A DNA stretch of 32,756 nt, taken from contig CAITSH010000356.1 in assembly GCA_903895005.1 (NCBI GenBank), positions 1 through 32,756 on the forward strand. The letters are read 5' to 3'. The notes under the pieces are model-generated. The model made no database searches, was not told the origin of the DNA, and saw only the letters and a program-made list of their open reading frames with translations. Below are positions 8,296 through 17,557 of the stretch, piece by piece; positions within the stretch are counted from its first letter, which is position 1; every line of letters starts with the position of its first letter. Position numbers and translations under genes: made by a program. Source of the DNA: an uncultured Pseudomonadota bacterium. Lineage in GTDB: Bacteria; Pseudomonadota; Gammaproteobacteria; Burkholderiales; SG8-39.

Positions 8296-9167
8296 CGGGA
8301 AGGGTCGTTCAGGATTCCGAGCAAGTATTCGCCATAGCCGCTGTTCCTGAGCGGGCCGGCGAGAATCTCAAGCTGCTTCGCGTCAATGAACCCGTTGCGA
8401 AAGGCGATCTCCTCCGGGCAGCAGATCTTCAGACCCTGGCGCCGCTCGATGATCTCAATGAACTGGCTGGCTTCAAGCAAGGATTCGTGAGTGCCCGTGT
8501 CCAGCCAGGCGTGGCCGCGCCCCATGTGGACGACATCAAGTTTTCCGGCTGCGAGGTACCACTTGTTGAGATCCGTGATCTCCAGTTCCCCGCGTGAGGA
8601 TGGCTTGAGGGACCGTGCCGCCGCGACAACGTCCTTGTCATAGAAATACAGGCCGGTGACGGCGTAGCGCGATTTGGGCCGGCTGGGCTTTTCTTCCAGG
8701 GATACGGCCTGGCCTTCGGCGTTAAATTCGACCACGCCATAGCGTTCCGGATCCTTTACGGGGTAGGCAAACACGGTCGCCCCGGTGGTCTTTTGTGCCG
8801 CCTGCTGCAAATCTTCAATGAGCTCATTCCCGTAAAATATGTTGTCCCCGAGCACCAGTGCGCAGGGGGCGCCGTCGATGAATGTCTCGCCTATCAGGAA
8901 AGCCTGTGCCAATCCGTCCGGGGACGGTTGCACGGCGTACTGGAGGTTGAGACCCCAGCGTTTGCCGTCCCCCAGCAGTTGTTCGAAGCGCGGCGTGTCC
9001 TGTGGCGTGGAAATGATCAGGATATCGCGAATCCCCGCCAGCATCAACGTAGATAGCGGATAGTAGATCATCGGCTTGTCGTAGACAGGCAATAGCTGCT
9101 TCGACACCACCTGGGTTACCGGATAGAGCCGAGTGCCGGAGCCGCCGGCGAGAATGATGCCTTTCAT
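8292..9167 (-). CDS. rfbA: Glucose-1-phosphate thymidylyltransferase
   Basis: A 291-residue nucleotidyltransferase forming dTDP-glucose from dTTP and glucose-1-phosphate, the first step of dTDP-L-rhamnose synthesis. The signature [20 protein letters not shown] lies at residues 8-27, followed by [26 protein letters not shown] and [20 protein letters not shown]. Length is standard for the RmlA group. ATG start with GGGAAAA upstream. It is separated from the upstream FkbM-like gene by about 185 bases, so it may have its own promoter, though none could be assigned with confidence. Confidence 0.96.
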   Translation of the reverse strand: MKGIILAGGSGTRLYPVTQVVSKQLLPVYDKPMIYYPLSTLMLAGIRDILIISTPQDTPRFEQLLGDGKRWGLNLQYAVQPSPDGLAQAFLIGETFIDGAPCALVLGDNIFYGNELIEDLQQAAQKTTGATVFAYPVKDPERYGVVEFNAEGQAVSLEEKPSRPKSRYAVTGLYFYDKDVVAAARSLKPSSRGELEITDLNKWYLAAGKLDVVHMGRGHAWLDTGTHESLLEASQFIEIIERRQGLKICCPEEIAFRNGFIDAKQLEILAGPLRNSGYGEYLLGILNDPSR

Positions 9168-9352
9168 GACTTTTCCCGTTCGCTGGACTGTAATTTCTCG
9201 ACATTTCGCATGGCGGTGGATGTCTCGATTGATGTGCGTCGCAAGCCGCCTTTGCGGCCAAAGGGTATCAGCACTCGATAAAATTGGCGCGGTTCCCGGA
9301 CAAAACCCCTAGGTCAAAACCAATCGTCGTTCATCCTGAAGCGCAATCAAAA
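9168..9352. other. Spacer between FkbM-like gene and rfbA
   Basis: A 185-base gap inside an otherwise tightly packed leftward operon. It contains a short GC stem (9245-9249 with 9254-9258) and rather AT-rich sequence toward the FkbM-like gene. A weak minus-strand promoter cannot be excluded, but no pair of elements was good enough to call. The gap may be the right-hand scar of the insertion of the FkbM-like gene. Confidence 0.35.
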
Positions 9353-10174
9353 TTAATTGACGACTCTTTTCAATTTGCGGTACACAAAACTCGCGTACCC
9401 CAAAACCCGCAACTGCAGTTCCCTCGAATGACTGATCCGTAAAGCCTCACGGGTCAAAAATAGGTTGGCGTAGGAATAGTAAGGCGCGACAGTTCCGATA
9501 TTGACCAGGTATAGCCACTCCTTTTCTTTGGCAGACAAACGGGAAATAAATTCCGTGTAAGCCTCTTCGGCTGTCACTGACGCGATTACCCCGTTGTTCG
9601 CGTCTCGACGAACATAAAACGCATTGCCGTTGTAACAGACCAGGTCATACCCTTTGTTGTTCGCTATATCCGAAAACACTTGCAACGACTGGCCAATGTT
9701 GTTCATGGCGACGCTTCGTTGAAGGCGAGCGCGATTCGCCGGATTGTGTCCTGCATTCACCTCAATGCAAATAACCCTGGGCGAGAAGTCCAGGTTCTCA
9801 AAGATTTCGTAATCCAAGCCGTCAATGTCTATGCTCAAAAAATCGAGTGCGGATAGTCCATTTTCGGCGCAAATGCCAGCCAACGAATTCTGCTCGGCGT
9901 CTACAAACTTATTAACACAGATAACGGAAGGCTTATCGCTGTAGTTGCGCACCAGTCCATCGAATCTCTGTTTGTCCCCTTCTATCATCAACGCAGACCA
10001 CCCACTCAAAATCAATTTCCGACAATTGCTCAAATGTATGCCATCCCAGGCACCAAACTCGCAACACGTCTTTGTTTCTGTCCCGATACGACGAAATATT
10101 TCACTGATAATTCCATCTTCACCATTTTGGGAGTATTCATTGTTCTTGAAAGCTAAAAGACTGGATTTGAGCAT
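9353..10174 (-). CDS. FkbM-like SAM-dependent methyltransferase (AT-rich insert)
   Basis: A 273-residue protein resembling FkbM-family methyltransferases found in polysaccharide clusters. SQNGEDGIISEIFRRIG (residues 15-31) and CCEFGAWDGIHLSNCRKL (37-54) match the SAM-binding region, followed by MIEGDKQRF, FLSIDIDGLDYEIFENL and VICIEVNAGHNP. The likely role is O-methylation of a sugar. Codon usage and base composition are visibly more AT-rich than rfbB and rfbA on either side, and the flanking spacers are AT-rich as well, suggesting transfer from another source. No good Shine-Dalgarno sequence precedes the ATG. Substrate unknown. Confidence 0.75.
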   Translation of the reverse strand: MLKSSLLAFKNNEYSQNGEDGIISEIFRRIGTETKTCCEFGAWDGIHLSNCRKLILSGWSALMIEGDKQRFDGLVRNYSDKPSVICVNKFVDAEQNSLAGICAENGLSALDFLSIDIDGLDYEIFENLDFSPRVICIEVNAGHNPANRARLQRSVAMNNIGQSLQVFSDIANNKGYDLVCYNGNAFYVRRDANNGVIASVTAEEAYTEFISRLSAKEKEWLYLVNIGTVAPYYSYANLFLTREALRISHSRELQLRVLGYASFVYRKLKRVVN

Positions 10175-10307
10175 TTTTATTTTGTCTAGAATTTCTAAAA
10201 ACTATCCAATTGTGTGTACTCATCCACGAAAACCAAACCGGCTTCTCGATTCAAGTTGAATGATTGGGACGATTAGCTTTGAATTGCTGAAAAGCACGTA
10301 GAACATC

Positions 10308-11369
10308 TCAACGCTTTGCGTAATTGCTTTCAATCCACTGCCGGTATTCGCCCGACTGAATATCATCCACCCAAGCGGTGTTGTCGATGTACCACTTCAC
10401 GGTTTTGGTCAGGCCGGTTTTGAAATTTTCCGCCGGCTGCCAGCCGAGTTTGGCGGCGATTTTACGTGCGTCTATGGCATAGCGCCGGTCGTGGCCCGGG
10501 CGGTCCTTGACGAACGTGATCAGGCGCTCGCGAGGGCCTGCCGCGTCAGGGCGCAGTACATCGAGCGCGGCGCACAGCGTGTTCACCACCTCAATGTTTT
10601 TCATTTCCGCATTACCGCCGACGTTGTAGACCTCGCCTGGGCGCCCGTTTCCGAGCACGGCGCGTATGGCCGAACAGTGGTCGCCGACATAAAGCCAGTC
10701 GCGCACGTTTTGCCCGTCGCCGTACACCGGCAGCGCCTTGCCGGCGAGCGCGTTGGTAATCATCAACGGGATAAGTTTTTCGGGGAATTGCCGCGGGCCG
10801 TAATTATTGGAACAGTTGGTGATTAGCGTCGGCATACCGTAGGTATGGTGCCAGGCGCGCACCAAGTGGTCGGAGCCGGCCTTGGACGCGGAGTAGGGGC
10901 TGTTTGGGGAATGGGCGGTGGTTTCGGAGAAGGCTGGATCAGTCGCCGAGAGTGACCCATAAACTTCATCGGTTGAAACGTGGAGGAACCGAAAGACCGC
11001 CTTCGCTTCGCCCTCGAGCATCATCCAGTAGGCACGCGCCTCTTCAAGCATGCTGAATGTACCGATCACGTTCGTCTGCACAAATTCGGCGGGGCCATGT
11101 ATCGAACGATCGACGTGGCTCTCGGCTGCGAAGTGCACCACTGCGCGTGGTTTGTGCTCGCCGAATAATTTTTGCAGCAAAGGCCGATCGCAGATGTCGC
11201 CATGTACAAATATGTGGCGGCTGTCTTGCGAAAGGGTCGCCAAATTGGCGCGGTTGCCTGCGTACGTCAGCTTGTCCAGATTGATCACGGTTTCGCTGGA
11301 CCGTGCCAACCAGTCGAGGACGAAGTTGGAGCCGATAAACCCGGCTCCACCGGTGACGAGAATGGTCAT
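10308..11369 (-). CDS. rfbB: dTDP-glucose 4,6-dehydratase
   Basis: A 353-residue extended SDR enzyme converting dTDP-glucose to dTDP-4-dehydro-6-deoxy-glucose, the second step of the rhamnose pathway. Visible: NAD-binding [40 protein letters not shown] with catalytic Thr-Asp-Glu, YSASK catalytic Tyr/Lys, and [17 protein letters not shown]. Length is typical. ATG start overlaps the stop of the upstream GT2 gene by 4 bases. The gap to the next gene downstream (FkbM-like) is 133 bases and AT-rich. Confidence 0.97.
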   Translation of the reverse strand: MTILVTGGAGFIGSNFVLDWLARSSETVINLDKLTYAGNRANLATLSQDSRHIFVHGDICDRPLLQKLFGEHKPRAVVHFAAESHVDRSIHGPAEFVQTNVIGTFSMLEEARAYWMMLEGEAKAVFRFLHVSTDEVYGSLSATDPAFSETTAHSPNSPYSASKAGSDHLVRAWHHTYGMPTLITNCSNNYGPRQFPEKLIPLMITNALAGKALPVYGDGQNVRDWLYVGDHCSAIRAVLGNGRPGEVYNVGGNAEMKNIEVVNTLCAALDVLRPDAAGPRERLITFVKDRPGHDRRYAIDARKIAAKLGWQPAENFKTGLTKTVKWYIDNTAWVDDIQSGEYRQWIESNYAKR

Positions 11370-12112
11370 GGCGTTGTCCGTTGCAGCGCCAGCAGCTTGG
11401 CGTATTTGTTGAAACTGTTCATGCAGCCGATCGAAATGTGAACCAGCCCGGCGACCCCGTCGAGAAAGCCCAGTCGTAACACATAGAATTTTATAAATCG
11501 GGCGATGGGGGAGAACACGATGCGAGCGAGTCCAGCACGCTTTCCGGCTGCGAGCATGGCCTGCGCTTGCAAGCTGGTATAGCGATTTTGTTTCGCCAGA
11601 TAGCCATCCAGTGTCTCAGCCGAATCATGCAGTAAATCACCCGAAAGCCGCGCCGGACGGACGTTTGCGAGCACCTTCTCGTGTACCGGGTCGGTGCTCC
11701 ACCGTGCGTGGCGACGGTCGAACAAACGCAGGCTCCAGTCCGGATAGCCCTCGCCGTGCCGCAGCCAGTGGCCCATGAAACAGTTGCAACGGGGCATCTC
11801 ATAAGCCGTGGTACGCGGCGATGCGAGTTCTGTCGCAATGCTGGCTCGCAACGCGTCGCTAATCCGTTCATCCGCGTCGACGCATAGTACCCAGTCGTGT
11901 GCGGCATTTTCCACCGCGAATTGTTTCTGGGGACCGAACCCCCGCCATTCTGATTCAAGGACTTTGGCGCCCGCACGTTGTGCGATACCGGCTGTCCCGT
12001 CCGTGCTGCCTGAATCAACGACCAGGATCTCGTCCGCAAACGATAGGCTCGCCAGGCATTCACTGATCTGGGTCGCAGCATTCTTGGTGATGATGACGGC
12101 AGACAGGGGCAT
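11366..12112 (-). CDS. GT2 glycosyltransferase, WaaE/KdtX-like (LPS core)
   Basis: A 248-residue GT2 enzyme of the group that includes the LPS core beta-1,4-glucosyltransferase WaaE. Visible: [33 protein letters not shown] (about residues 30-41), [12 protein letters not shown] and [15 protein letters not shown] with the metal-binding DAD. A hydrophobic C-terminal stretch ([20 protein letters not shown]) suggests membrane contact. It is the first gene of the leftward rhamnose operon and is divergent from waaC, consistent with a core-glycosylation role; the sugar added is inferred from family only. Confidence 0.85.
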   Translation of the reverse strand: MPLSAVIITKNAATQISECLASLSFADEILVVDSGSTDGTAGIAQRAGAKVLESEWRGFGPQKQFAVENAAHDWVLCVDADERISDALRASIATELASPRTTAYEMPRCNCFMGHWLRHGEGYPDWSLRLFDRRHARWSTDPVHEKVLANVRPARLSGDLLHDSAETLDGYLAKQNRYTSLQAQAMLAAGKRAGLARIVFSPIARFIKFYVLRLGFLDGVAGLVHISIGCMNSFNKYAKLLALQRTTP

Positions 12113-12143
12113 GTACGCTGGCGGTTCGGGAAGAGCAATCCCG

Positions 12144-12149
12144 TATAAT
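12144..12149 (+). promoter_or_regulatory. Candidate -10 element for waaC
   Basis: A perfect TATAAT lies 57 bases before the waaC ATG in the divergent spacer 12113-12205. No good -35 hexamer stands 16-18 bases upstream, so the call rests on the -10 alone. Confidence 0.35.
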
Positions 12150-12205
12150 CAATGTTTTATCGCTATCATTTTAACTGACGCCGCCGTTTCCCGGCGCGGC
12201 CCGTC

Positions 12206-13159
12206 ATGAAAAAAATCCTGCTCGTCAAAACCTCCTCGCTGGGCGACGTTGTGCATAGCCTGCCGGTGGTGACGGATGTTGCGCGGCATTTCCCCGGCGC
12301 ACAAATCGACTGGGCGGTGGAAGAGGCGTTCGCCGCGCTGCCGGCGCTGCACCCGGCGGTCCGGCGGGTCATTCCCGTCGCAGTACGGCGCTGGCGCAAG
12401 CAACTCTTCAATTCGCACACTTGGCGCGAGGCCGCGGCCTTTCGCCGTGAAATAAAGCGCGATACCTATGACGTTGTTATCGATACGCAGGGCCTGGTCA
12501 AAAGCGCACTGATTGCACATTGTGCCAACGGCGAGCGGCATGGCTTTGATGCCGCCAGTGCGCGCGAATCGCTGGCGGCACGTTTTTATGATGTCGACCA
12601 CGCGGTACCAAACGGATTACACGCGGTGATCCGAAATCGCCGGCTCGCGGCAGCGGCTTTGGACTATGGCGTTGAGGATGCCGCCGACTACGGTCTCGGC
12701 GGCATGCCTTCGGATTCCGCTGACGCTTATTGCGTCTTGCTGCACGCCACCAGTCGGTCCGACAAATACTGGGCGGAATCGCAGTGGATTGAACTTGGTC
12801 GATGGTTGTCGACGTCGGGTATCCGGTGCGTTTTGCCGTGGGGAAGCGAGGTTGAATTTGCTTCGGCGACCCGGATCGCCGCGAGCATACCCGGCGCGTC
12901 GGTCGCGCCCCGGCTCGACCTGGTTGCCATGGCGCGCCTTCTAGCAGGGGCGAGGGCGACCGTGGGTGTGGATACGGGCCTAACGCATTTGTCCGCGGCG
13001 CTTGGGCGGCCCACGGTCGCCTTGTTCTGCGCGTCCTCGCCCGTACTTACCGGGATCTATGGCGCACGCTTTGGTTGTAATCTGGGGGCTCCTGGCGCGC
13101 CGCCCGAGGCTGAAGCCGTGATACAAGCGTTGAATGAATTGTGCTTGGCCGCCGCATGA
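12206..13159 (+). CDS. waaC: LPS heptosyltransferase I
   Basis: A 317-residue GT9 enzyme that transfers L-glycero-D-manno-heptose from ADP-heptose to Kdo2-lipid A at the inner membrane. The N-terminus KKILLVKTSSLGDVVHSLP carries the catalytic Asp (residue 14). HATSRSDKYWAESQW (180-194) supplies the Lys of the active site, and VGVDTGLTHLSAALGRPTVALF (from 253) supplies the ADP-heptose-binding Asp. Length matches WaaC rather than WaaF. It heads a rightward pair with waaA, whose start lies within its stop (ATGA). Confidence 0.95.
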   Translation: MKKILLVKTSSLGDVVHSLPVVTDVARHFPGAQIDWAVEEAFAALPALHPAVRRVIPVAVRRWRKQLFNSHTWREAAAFRREIKRDTYDVVIDTQGLVKSALIAHCANGERHGFDAASARESLAARFYDVDHAVPNGLHAVIRNRRLAAAALDYGVEDAADYGLGGMPSDSADAYCVLLHATSRSDKYWAESQWIELGRWLSTSGIRCVLPWGSEVEFASATRIAASIPGASVAPRLDLVAMARLLAGARATVGVDTGLTHLSAALGRPTVALFCASSPVLTGIYGARFGCNLGAPGAPPEAEAVIQALNELCLAAA

Positions 13160-14412
13160 TGCGCTGGTTATATAGCGCAATACTTTGGATGGCGCTGCCT
13201 TGGGTGCTGGTTCGATTGAGGTGGCGAGGTCGCCGTGAACCGGGGTATCGACGTCATATCGCCGAGCGCTTTGGCCGGTATGACTTCAGTACCACGAAGC
13301 CCGTCATCTGGCTGCATGCCGTATCGGTCGGCGAGGTGCGAGCGGCCGAGCCGCTGGTTCGCGCCCTGATCCTGCGTCACCCCGGCCACCAGATCGTGCT
13401 GACGCAAATGACGGCCACCGGGCGCGAAGCGGCGGAAGCATTGTTTTCTGGCGTTGCGCATTGCTGTTACCTGCCCTACGACTACCCCTTCGCGGTCTCG
13501 CGGTTTCTCACTCACTTCAAGCCCCGTATCGGCATCCTGATGGAGACCGAGATCTGGTTCAACCTGATTCGCGAATGCCGAAAACGCAAGGTTCCCGTGT
13601 TGTTGGCCAATGCGAGACTGTCGGAAAAATCGGCTAACGGATATGCGGTGGCCGCTTCTTTGGTGCGCGAGGCGCTGCAGGGTTTGGCGGTGGTCGCCGC
13701 GCAAAGCGAGGCTGATGCCGGCCGCTTTGCAGCGCTTGGTGCCGTTGCTGTTGAAGTCACCGGCAATCTGAAATTCGAAACTGCGGTTTCCGGGGACATG
13801 CTGGAACTGGGGAGTGTGTTCCGACGGCGGTTTGGCGCAGGAAGGCAGGTTTTTCTTGCCGCCAGTACGCGGGAGGGCGAGGAGGCGTTGCTGCTGGCGG
13901 CAATTGCGAGACACGCACCGCAGGGTCTGCTCACCGTTATCGTCCCGCGCCACCCGCAGCGTTTTGACGAGGTTGCGGCTCTGATTCAGGCCAGCGGATA
14001 CGCCCTTGTGCGGCGTAGTGAAAATCGGGACGTTCCGGCCGACTGCGCCTTCGTACTCGGCGACAGCATGGGCGAAATGGCGGCGTACTTCAGCGCCTGC
14101 GACGTGGTCTTCGTCGGGGGCAGCCTGTTGCCGTATGGCGGACAAAATTTCATCGAGGCCTGTGCGCTGGGCGTGCCGGTACTTTTGGGGCCGCATACCT
14201 ACAACTTCGCCAAGGCGGCTGGCGATGCCTTGGCGAGCGGCGCCGCTTTGCGGGTCGCCGATGCCGGGTTGCTGGTTGAAGGCTTGGGCGGACTTCTTGC
14301 TGACAGTGAAATGCGAGCCAGAATGTCGGCCGCAGGCAAAAGCTTTACCGCCTCACACAAAGGCGCGACGGAACGCCTGCTGGCAATCGTCTCGCGACTA
14401 CTGCCCCAATAG
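13156..14412 (+). CDS. waaA: 3-deoxy-D-manno-octulosonic acid (Kdo) transferase
   Basis: A GT30 enzyme of about 418 residues that adds Kdo from CMP-Kdo to lipid IVA. An N-terminal membrane anchor (LYSAILWMALPWVLVRL) is followed by the basic RWRGRREPGYRRHIAERFG. Then come IWLHAVSVGEVRAAEPLV with the catalytic Glu, IVLTQMTATGREAAE, ETEIWFNLI and, in the C-domain, GGSLLPYGGQNFIEACALGVPVLLGP. The start is set at ATG 13156, which overlaps the waaC stop by 4 bases; an in-frame GTG at 13141 would add five residues. The end overlaps the convergent tolC end by 15 bases. Confidence 0.95.
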   Translation: MMRWLYSAILWMALPWVLVRLRWRGRREPGYRRHIAERFGRYDFSTTKPVIWLHAVSVGEVRAAEPLVRALILRHPGHQIVLTQMTATGREAAEALFSGVAHCCYLPYDYPFAVSRFLTHFKPRIGILMETEIWFNLIRECRKRKVPVLLANARLSEKSANGYAVAASLVREALQGLAVVAAQSEADAGRFAALGAVAVEVTGNLKFETAVSGDMLELGSVFRRRFGAGRQVFLAASTREGEEALLLAAIARHAPQGLLTVIVPRHPQRFDEVAALIQASGYALVRRSENRDVPADCAFVLGDSMGEMAAYFSACDVVFVGGSLLPYGGQNFIEACALGVPVLLGPHTYNFAKAAGDALASGAALRVADAGLLVEGLGGLLADSEMRARMSAAGKSFTASHKGATERLLAIVSRLLPQ

Positions 14413-15741
14413 GCGGTTTACCGCGGCAACGTCCTCTTCGGTGAGCGTGCCAGCAGCCGCTTTGAGCTTGAGGCCGTTGACGAGGGTGTCATAGCGCGCC
14501 TTCGAAAGGTCGCGTTTGGTCGAGAACAGCTGTTGTTGCGCGTTCAGAACGTCGATATTGATGCGCACCCCGACCTCGTAACCGAGCTTGTTTGAGTCGA
14601 GCGCGCTCTGGCTCGAGACGAGTGCGGCTTCAAGCGCCCGCACCTGGGCCATGCCGTTGGTGACCCCGAGGAATGATTGGCGTGCTGAAAGCGCCGATGT
14701 GCGGCGGCTGCTTTCCAGATCCTGGCGCGCCTTTTCCTGCAGGGCAATAGCCTGGCGCACCTGCGAACTTACCGTTCCGCCCGCGAACAGCGGGACCGAG
14801 AGCTGCAGTCCGATGCTCCTGCTTGTCGTATCGGTCGCGGTATTGGCAACGCCCGTGGAGGAGATGCCCGCCGAATTCGAGCCCATGACCCCGACCAGGT
14901 TGAGTGATGGATAGTGACCGGAACGCAGGCGTTCAATTTCACGGGTGGCGATTTCGAGCGAGGCTTCCTGGACGCGAACGCTGTAGCTTTGTTCTTCTGC
15001 GGTTTTTACCCACTGCTCCATAGCGTTTGGTTGCGGGGGCGAAAGCTGCAGTGAGCCGCGCAGGGGCACGAGTCCTTCTGGGGACTTTCCGATGATTTGT
15101 TGCAGTACCTGTTTCTTGATTTCCAGGTCATTCTCAGCGGCGAGGCGTTGCGACACGGACAGGTCATAGCGCGCCTGTGCTTCGTGCGTGTCGGTGATTG
15201 TTGCCGTACCGACTTCGAAGTTTCGCTTGGCTTGGGCAAGTTGTTCCGAAATCGCGGTGAGTTGGGCGCCAATGAATGCGAGGCTGTCCTGGGATGCGAG
15301 AACATCAAAATAGGCCTGCGAAACGCGCACAATCAGGTCCAGCTGGGCCTGTCCAAAGGTGGCTTCAGCCTGGGCAACCTTGTAGGCACCTTCCTTGTAG
15401 GTCATGAAACTGGCCCAGTTGAACAGCGGCTGGGACAGCGTCACCGTGTAGCCATTGGTATTGCCTTGCCGGTTTGAGTTGGGCAGGGCACCGCGAAACG
15501 AGATCTCGACATCGTTCATTTGCGTGAATGCTGTGGCGCTGATGGTCGGCAGGATCGCCGCACGTCCTTGCGGCAGGTTTTCAAGACCAGCGTCGCGCGT
15601 CGCGCGCGCAGACGCGTAAGTCGCATCGTTGCTGACGGCATCCCGGTAGATTTGCAACAGGTCGGCGGCGCCGGCCGGCCCGGCCAGCATGGCTGCAATG
15701 ATCCAGGAGGCACTCAGCGTGCGGGGAAGGTTGCTTTTCAT
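14398..15741 (-). CDS. tolC: TolC-family outer membrane channel protein
   Basis: A 447-residue outer-membrane efflux protein of type I secretion and RND/ABC export systems. A Sec signal peptide ends at about residue 25 (MLAGPAGAADLLQ). DLLQIYRDAVSNDATYASARA and LPQGRAAILPTISATAF open the first OEP repeat, and the second repeat includes LRSGHYPSLNLVG and SVPLFAGGTVSSQVRQA. NIDVLNAQQQLFSTKRDLSKARYD near the C-terminus is typical of TolC. Length fits. It is last in the leftward tetR-pcm-rhodanese-tolC run, 26 bases after the rhodanese gene. No inner-membrane pump gene is in the window. Confidence 0.92.
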   Translation of the reverse strand: MKSNLPRTLSASWIIAAMLAGPAGAADLLQIYRDAVSNDATYASARATRDAGLENLPQGRAAILPTISATAFTQMNDVEISFRGALPNSNRQGNTNGYTVTLSQPLFNWASFMTYKEGAYKVAQAEATFGQAQLDLIVRVSQAYFDVLASQDSLAFIGAQLTAISEQLAQAKRNFEVGTATITDTHEAQARYDLSVSQRLAAENDLEIKKQVLQQIIGKSPEGLVPLRGSLQLSPPQPNAMEQWVKTAEEQSYSVRVQEASLEIATREIERLRSGHYPSLNLVGVMGSNSAGISSTGVANTATDTTSRSIGLQLSVPLFAGGTVSSQVRQAIALQEKARQDLESSRRTSALSARQSFLGVTNGMAQVRALEAALVSSQSALDSNKLGYEVGVRINIDVLNAQQQLFSTKRDLSKARYDTLVNGLKLKAAAGTLTEEDVAAVNRLLGQ

Positions 15742-15767
15742 GTCGGAATATCTCGGAATTTAAGGTT

Positions 15768-16091
15768 TCAGTAGGTCGCCATGTCGGGGTCGACGTGCCG
15801 CGCCCAGCCATCGACGCCACCAGCCAGATTGAACACTTTCTTGAATCCATTACGCTCAAGAAACATGGCCACTTGCGCGCTGCGCCCGCCGTGGTGGCAG
15901 ATGACCACCGTCTCCGCGTCCGGATCGAATTCCGAAAGGCGTGCGGGAATGGTGTTCATCGGCACCAGTTTCGATTGCGCGATGTGTGCGGTTTCGTGTT
16001 CCCAAGGCTCCCGAACATCGATCAGCACCGGCGCGTTTTCACCGGCCCGATCGAGCCAGGCCTTGAGCTGTACCGCATTGATCTGTTCCAT
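15768..16091 (-). CDS. Single-domain rhodanese (GlpE-like sulfurtransferase)
   Basis: A 107-residue single rhodanese domain. PVLIDVREPWEHETAHI gives the CH2-A type region, and the active-site loop VICHHGGRSAQVAMFL places the persulfide-forming cysteine at residue 65. KVFNLAGGVDGWA closes the fold. The size is that of GlpE and related stand-alone sulfurtransferases. Neighbouring pcm-like and tolC genes run the same way, an arrangement common in betaproteobacteria, but the physiological sulfur acceptor is unknown. Confidence 0.92.
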   Translation of the reverse strand: MEQINAVQLKAWLDRAGENAPVLIDVREPWEHETAHIAQSKLVPMNTIPARLSEFDPDAETVVICHHGGRSAQVAMFLERNGFKKVFNLAGGVDGWARHVDPDMATY

Positions 16092-16160
16092 GGATTTCGA
16101 AAGAGTAGCGGGGTATGGGGAAACGAAAGTGATAACTCGTTATCGGCGCAGGGCGCGCGG

Positions 16161-16826
16161 TTAAAACGCGAAACGTGCAGGCTGTTTGGCGTTCGCCAGT
16201 GGCGCGATGCAGGTCTCAAAAAGTCCGATGGTCTGGAAGGCGCCCGACGCCGCGCAGGTCACAAGACGCGCCTGCATGACCGGCGCATCGCCGACAACGG
16301 CGAAAAGGCGGCCGCCGGGTTTGAGCTGGCCGAGCAAGGATTCGGGCAGGACCGGGGTCGAGCCGGTCAGCACAATGACGTCGTAGGGCGCCGCCTTTGC
16401 CCAGCCTTGCGCGCCGTCGCCCAGTTCAAGGCTGATGTTGTCGAATGCCTGCGGTGCGAGATTCTTTTCCGCGATTGCTTTCAGGGCGGGGTCGATTTCA
16501 ACGCTGACGACCGACAATGCGCGGTGTGCAAGAAGCGCGGTGAGGTAACCCGATCCGGTGCCCACTTCCAGCACCTTGTCGGATTTTTTGACACCCAGTT
16601 CCTGCAGGATCCGCGCTTCAAGTTTGGGTTGCATCATGCGCTGGCCGGCATCGGCGTTTCCGCGCAGTGGAATTTCCAAGTCTGAAAAAGCCAGCGCACG
16701 ATGCGCCTCGGGCACGAATTCTTCGCGACGCACGACATAGAGCAGGTTGAGCACTTCGGCGTCAAGAACCTCCCATGGGCGGATCTGCTGCTCGACCATG
16801 TTGAAGCGGGCTTGTTCGAGATTCAT
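16161..16826 (-). CDS. pcm: Protein-L-isoaspartate O-methyltransferase-like protein
   Basis: A 221-residue class I methyltransferase of the Pcm family: LEVGTGSGYLTALLAH (motif I, about residues 86-101), VVSVEIDPALKAIAEKNL, LELGDGAQGW, and LLGQLKPGGRLFAVVG. Family function is methylation of L-isoaspartyl residues for protein repair. However, the segment that in Escherichia coli Pcm reads GQTISQP and contributes the active-site Ser/Thr is GQRMMQP here (residues 61-67), so isoaspartyl repair activity is uncertain. Length is usual. It lies 59 bases after tetR and 69 bases before the rhodanese gene. Confidence 0.82.
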   Translation of the reverse strand: MNLEQARFNMVEQQIRPWEVLDAEVLNLLYVVRREEFVPEAHRALAFSDLEIPLRGNADAGQRMMQPKLEARILQELGVKKSDKVLEVGTGSGYLTALLAHRALSVVSVEIDPALKAIAEKNLAPQAFDNISLELGDGAQGWAKAAPYDVIVLTGSTPVLPESLLGQLKPGGRLFAVVGDAPVMQARLVTCAASGAFQTIGLFETCIAPLANAKQPARFAF

Positions 16827-16885
16827 CTGGATTCAGGGGAACGAGGAGTGGATTGGGAAGTTTAACATCGGTTTGCACCGCAGCA

Positions 16886-17533
16886 TCAGGGGTTCGCCGG
16901 AGGTTTGCCGATGCCCCCCAGCAGCATTTGCAGGTAGTTTTCAAGGTAGCGTGAGGCGTCTACCGGCGTGCGCTCGCAGGCGCCGAGGGAATGGCTCCAG
17001 AGCATGAGCATGATCACCGGGGCCATCAGCACCCGCACGGTGTATTCGACGTCCATTTCACGGAATTCCCCCGAGGCCATGCCGCGTTGCAGGACGCTGG
17101 CGAACATGCGATTGGCCCTGACGACCACATCGTCGTACCAAAAGGCTGCGATTTCCGGGAAATTCCGCGATTCGGAAATGATCAGTTTGGTGATGCCGGC
17201 ATGGGGGGTTCCACCGATGAATTGCCACCAACCTAGAACGATCTGGCGCAGTAAATCGGTCGCGCTGCCCCCGAACTGGTCGACCATTTGTTCGGCCTGC
17301 TCTATCGCGGGAACAATGCCACCCCGAACGACTGCCTTGAACAGGTCTTCCTTGTTTTCAAAGTAGAGGTATAGCGTGCCCTTGGAGACCCCGGCGCGGG
17401 ATGCCACCTCTTCCAGGCGTGTTGCCGCATAGCCGCGCTCGACAAAGAGTTCGAGGGCGGCGTCGACGAGTTCGCTTGGGCGCGATTCCTTGCGCCGTTC
17501 CCAGCGGGGTTCAATTTTTTGGGTGGTGGCCAA
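16886..17533 (-). CDS. TetR/AcrR-family transcriptional regulator
   Basis: A 215-residue one-domain repressor. The N-terminal helix-turn-helix spans about residues 22-68 (LVDAALELFVERGYAATRL, EVASRAGVSKGTLYLYF, ENKEDLF), very close to the TetR_N consensus. The helical C-terminal ligand domain is not specific. The start is TTG at 17533: the frame is closed only 24 bases further upstream and contains no ATG or GTG, and no clear Shine-Dalgarno is seen. A perfect palindrome over its own promoter suggests autoregulation. It is followed in the same direction by pcm-like, rhodanese and tolC genes, which it may co-regulate. The effector is unknown. Confidence 0.92.
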   Translation of the reverse strand: MATTQKIEPRWERRKESRPSELVDAALELFVERGYAATRLEEVASRAGVSKGTLYLYFENKEDLFKAVVRGGIVPAIEQAEQMVDQFGGSATDLLRQIVLGWWQFIGGTPHAGITKLIISESRNFPEIAAFWYDDVVVRANRMFASVLQRGMASGEFREMDVEYTVRVLMAPVIMLMLWSHSLGACERTPVDASRYLENYLQMLLGGIGKPPANP

Positions 17534-17557
17534 GGCGGAATGGGAGGCTTGTTGAGG

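Noticed and set aside
9168..9352. Promoter for rfbA in the spacer
   Set aside because: Candidate hexamers on the minus strand (for example TTGTCC with TATCGA) match the consensus too poorly to call.
13168..14196. 342-codon open frame on the - strand
   Set aside because: Antisense to waaA, which is a clear Kdo transferase.
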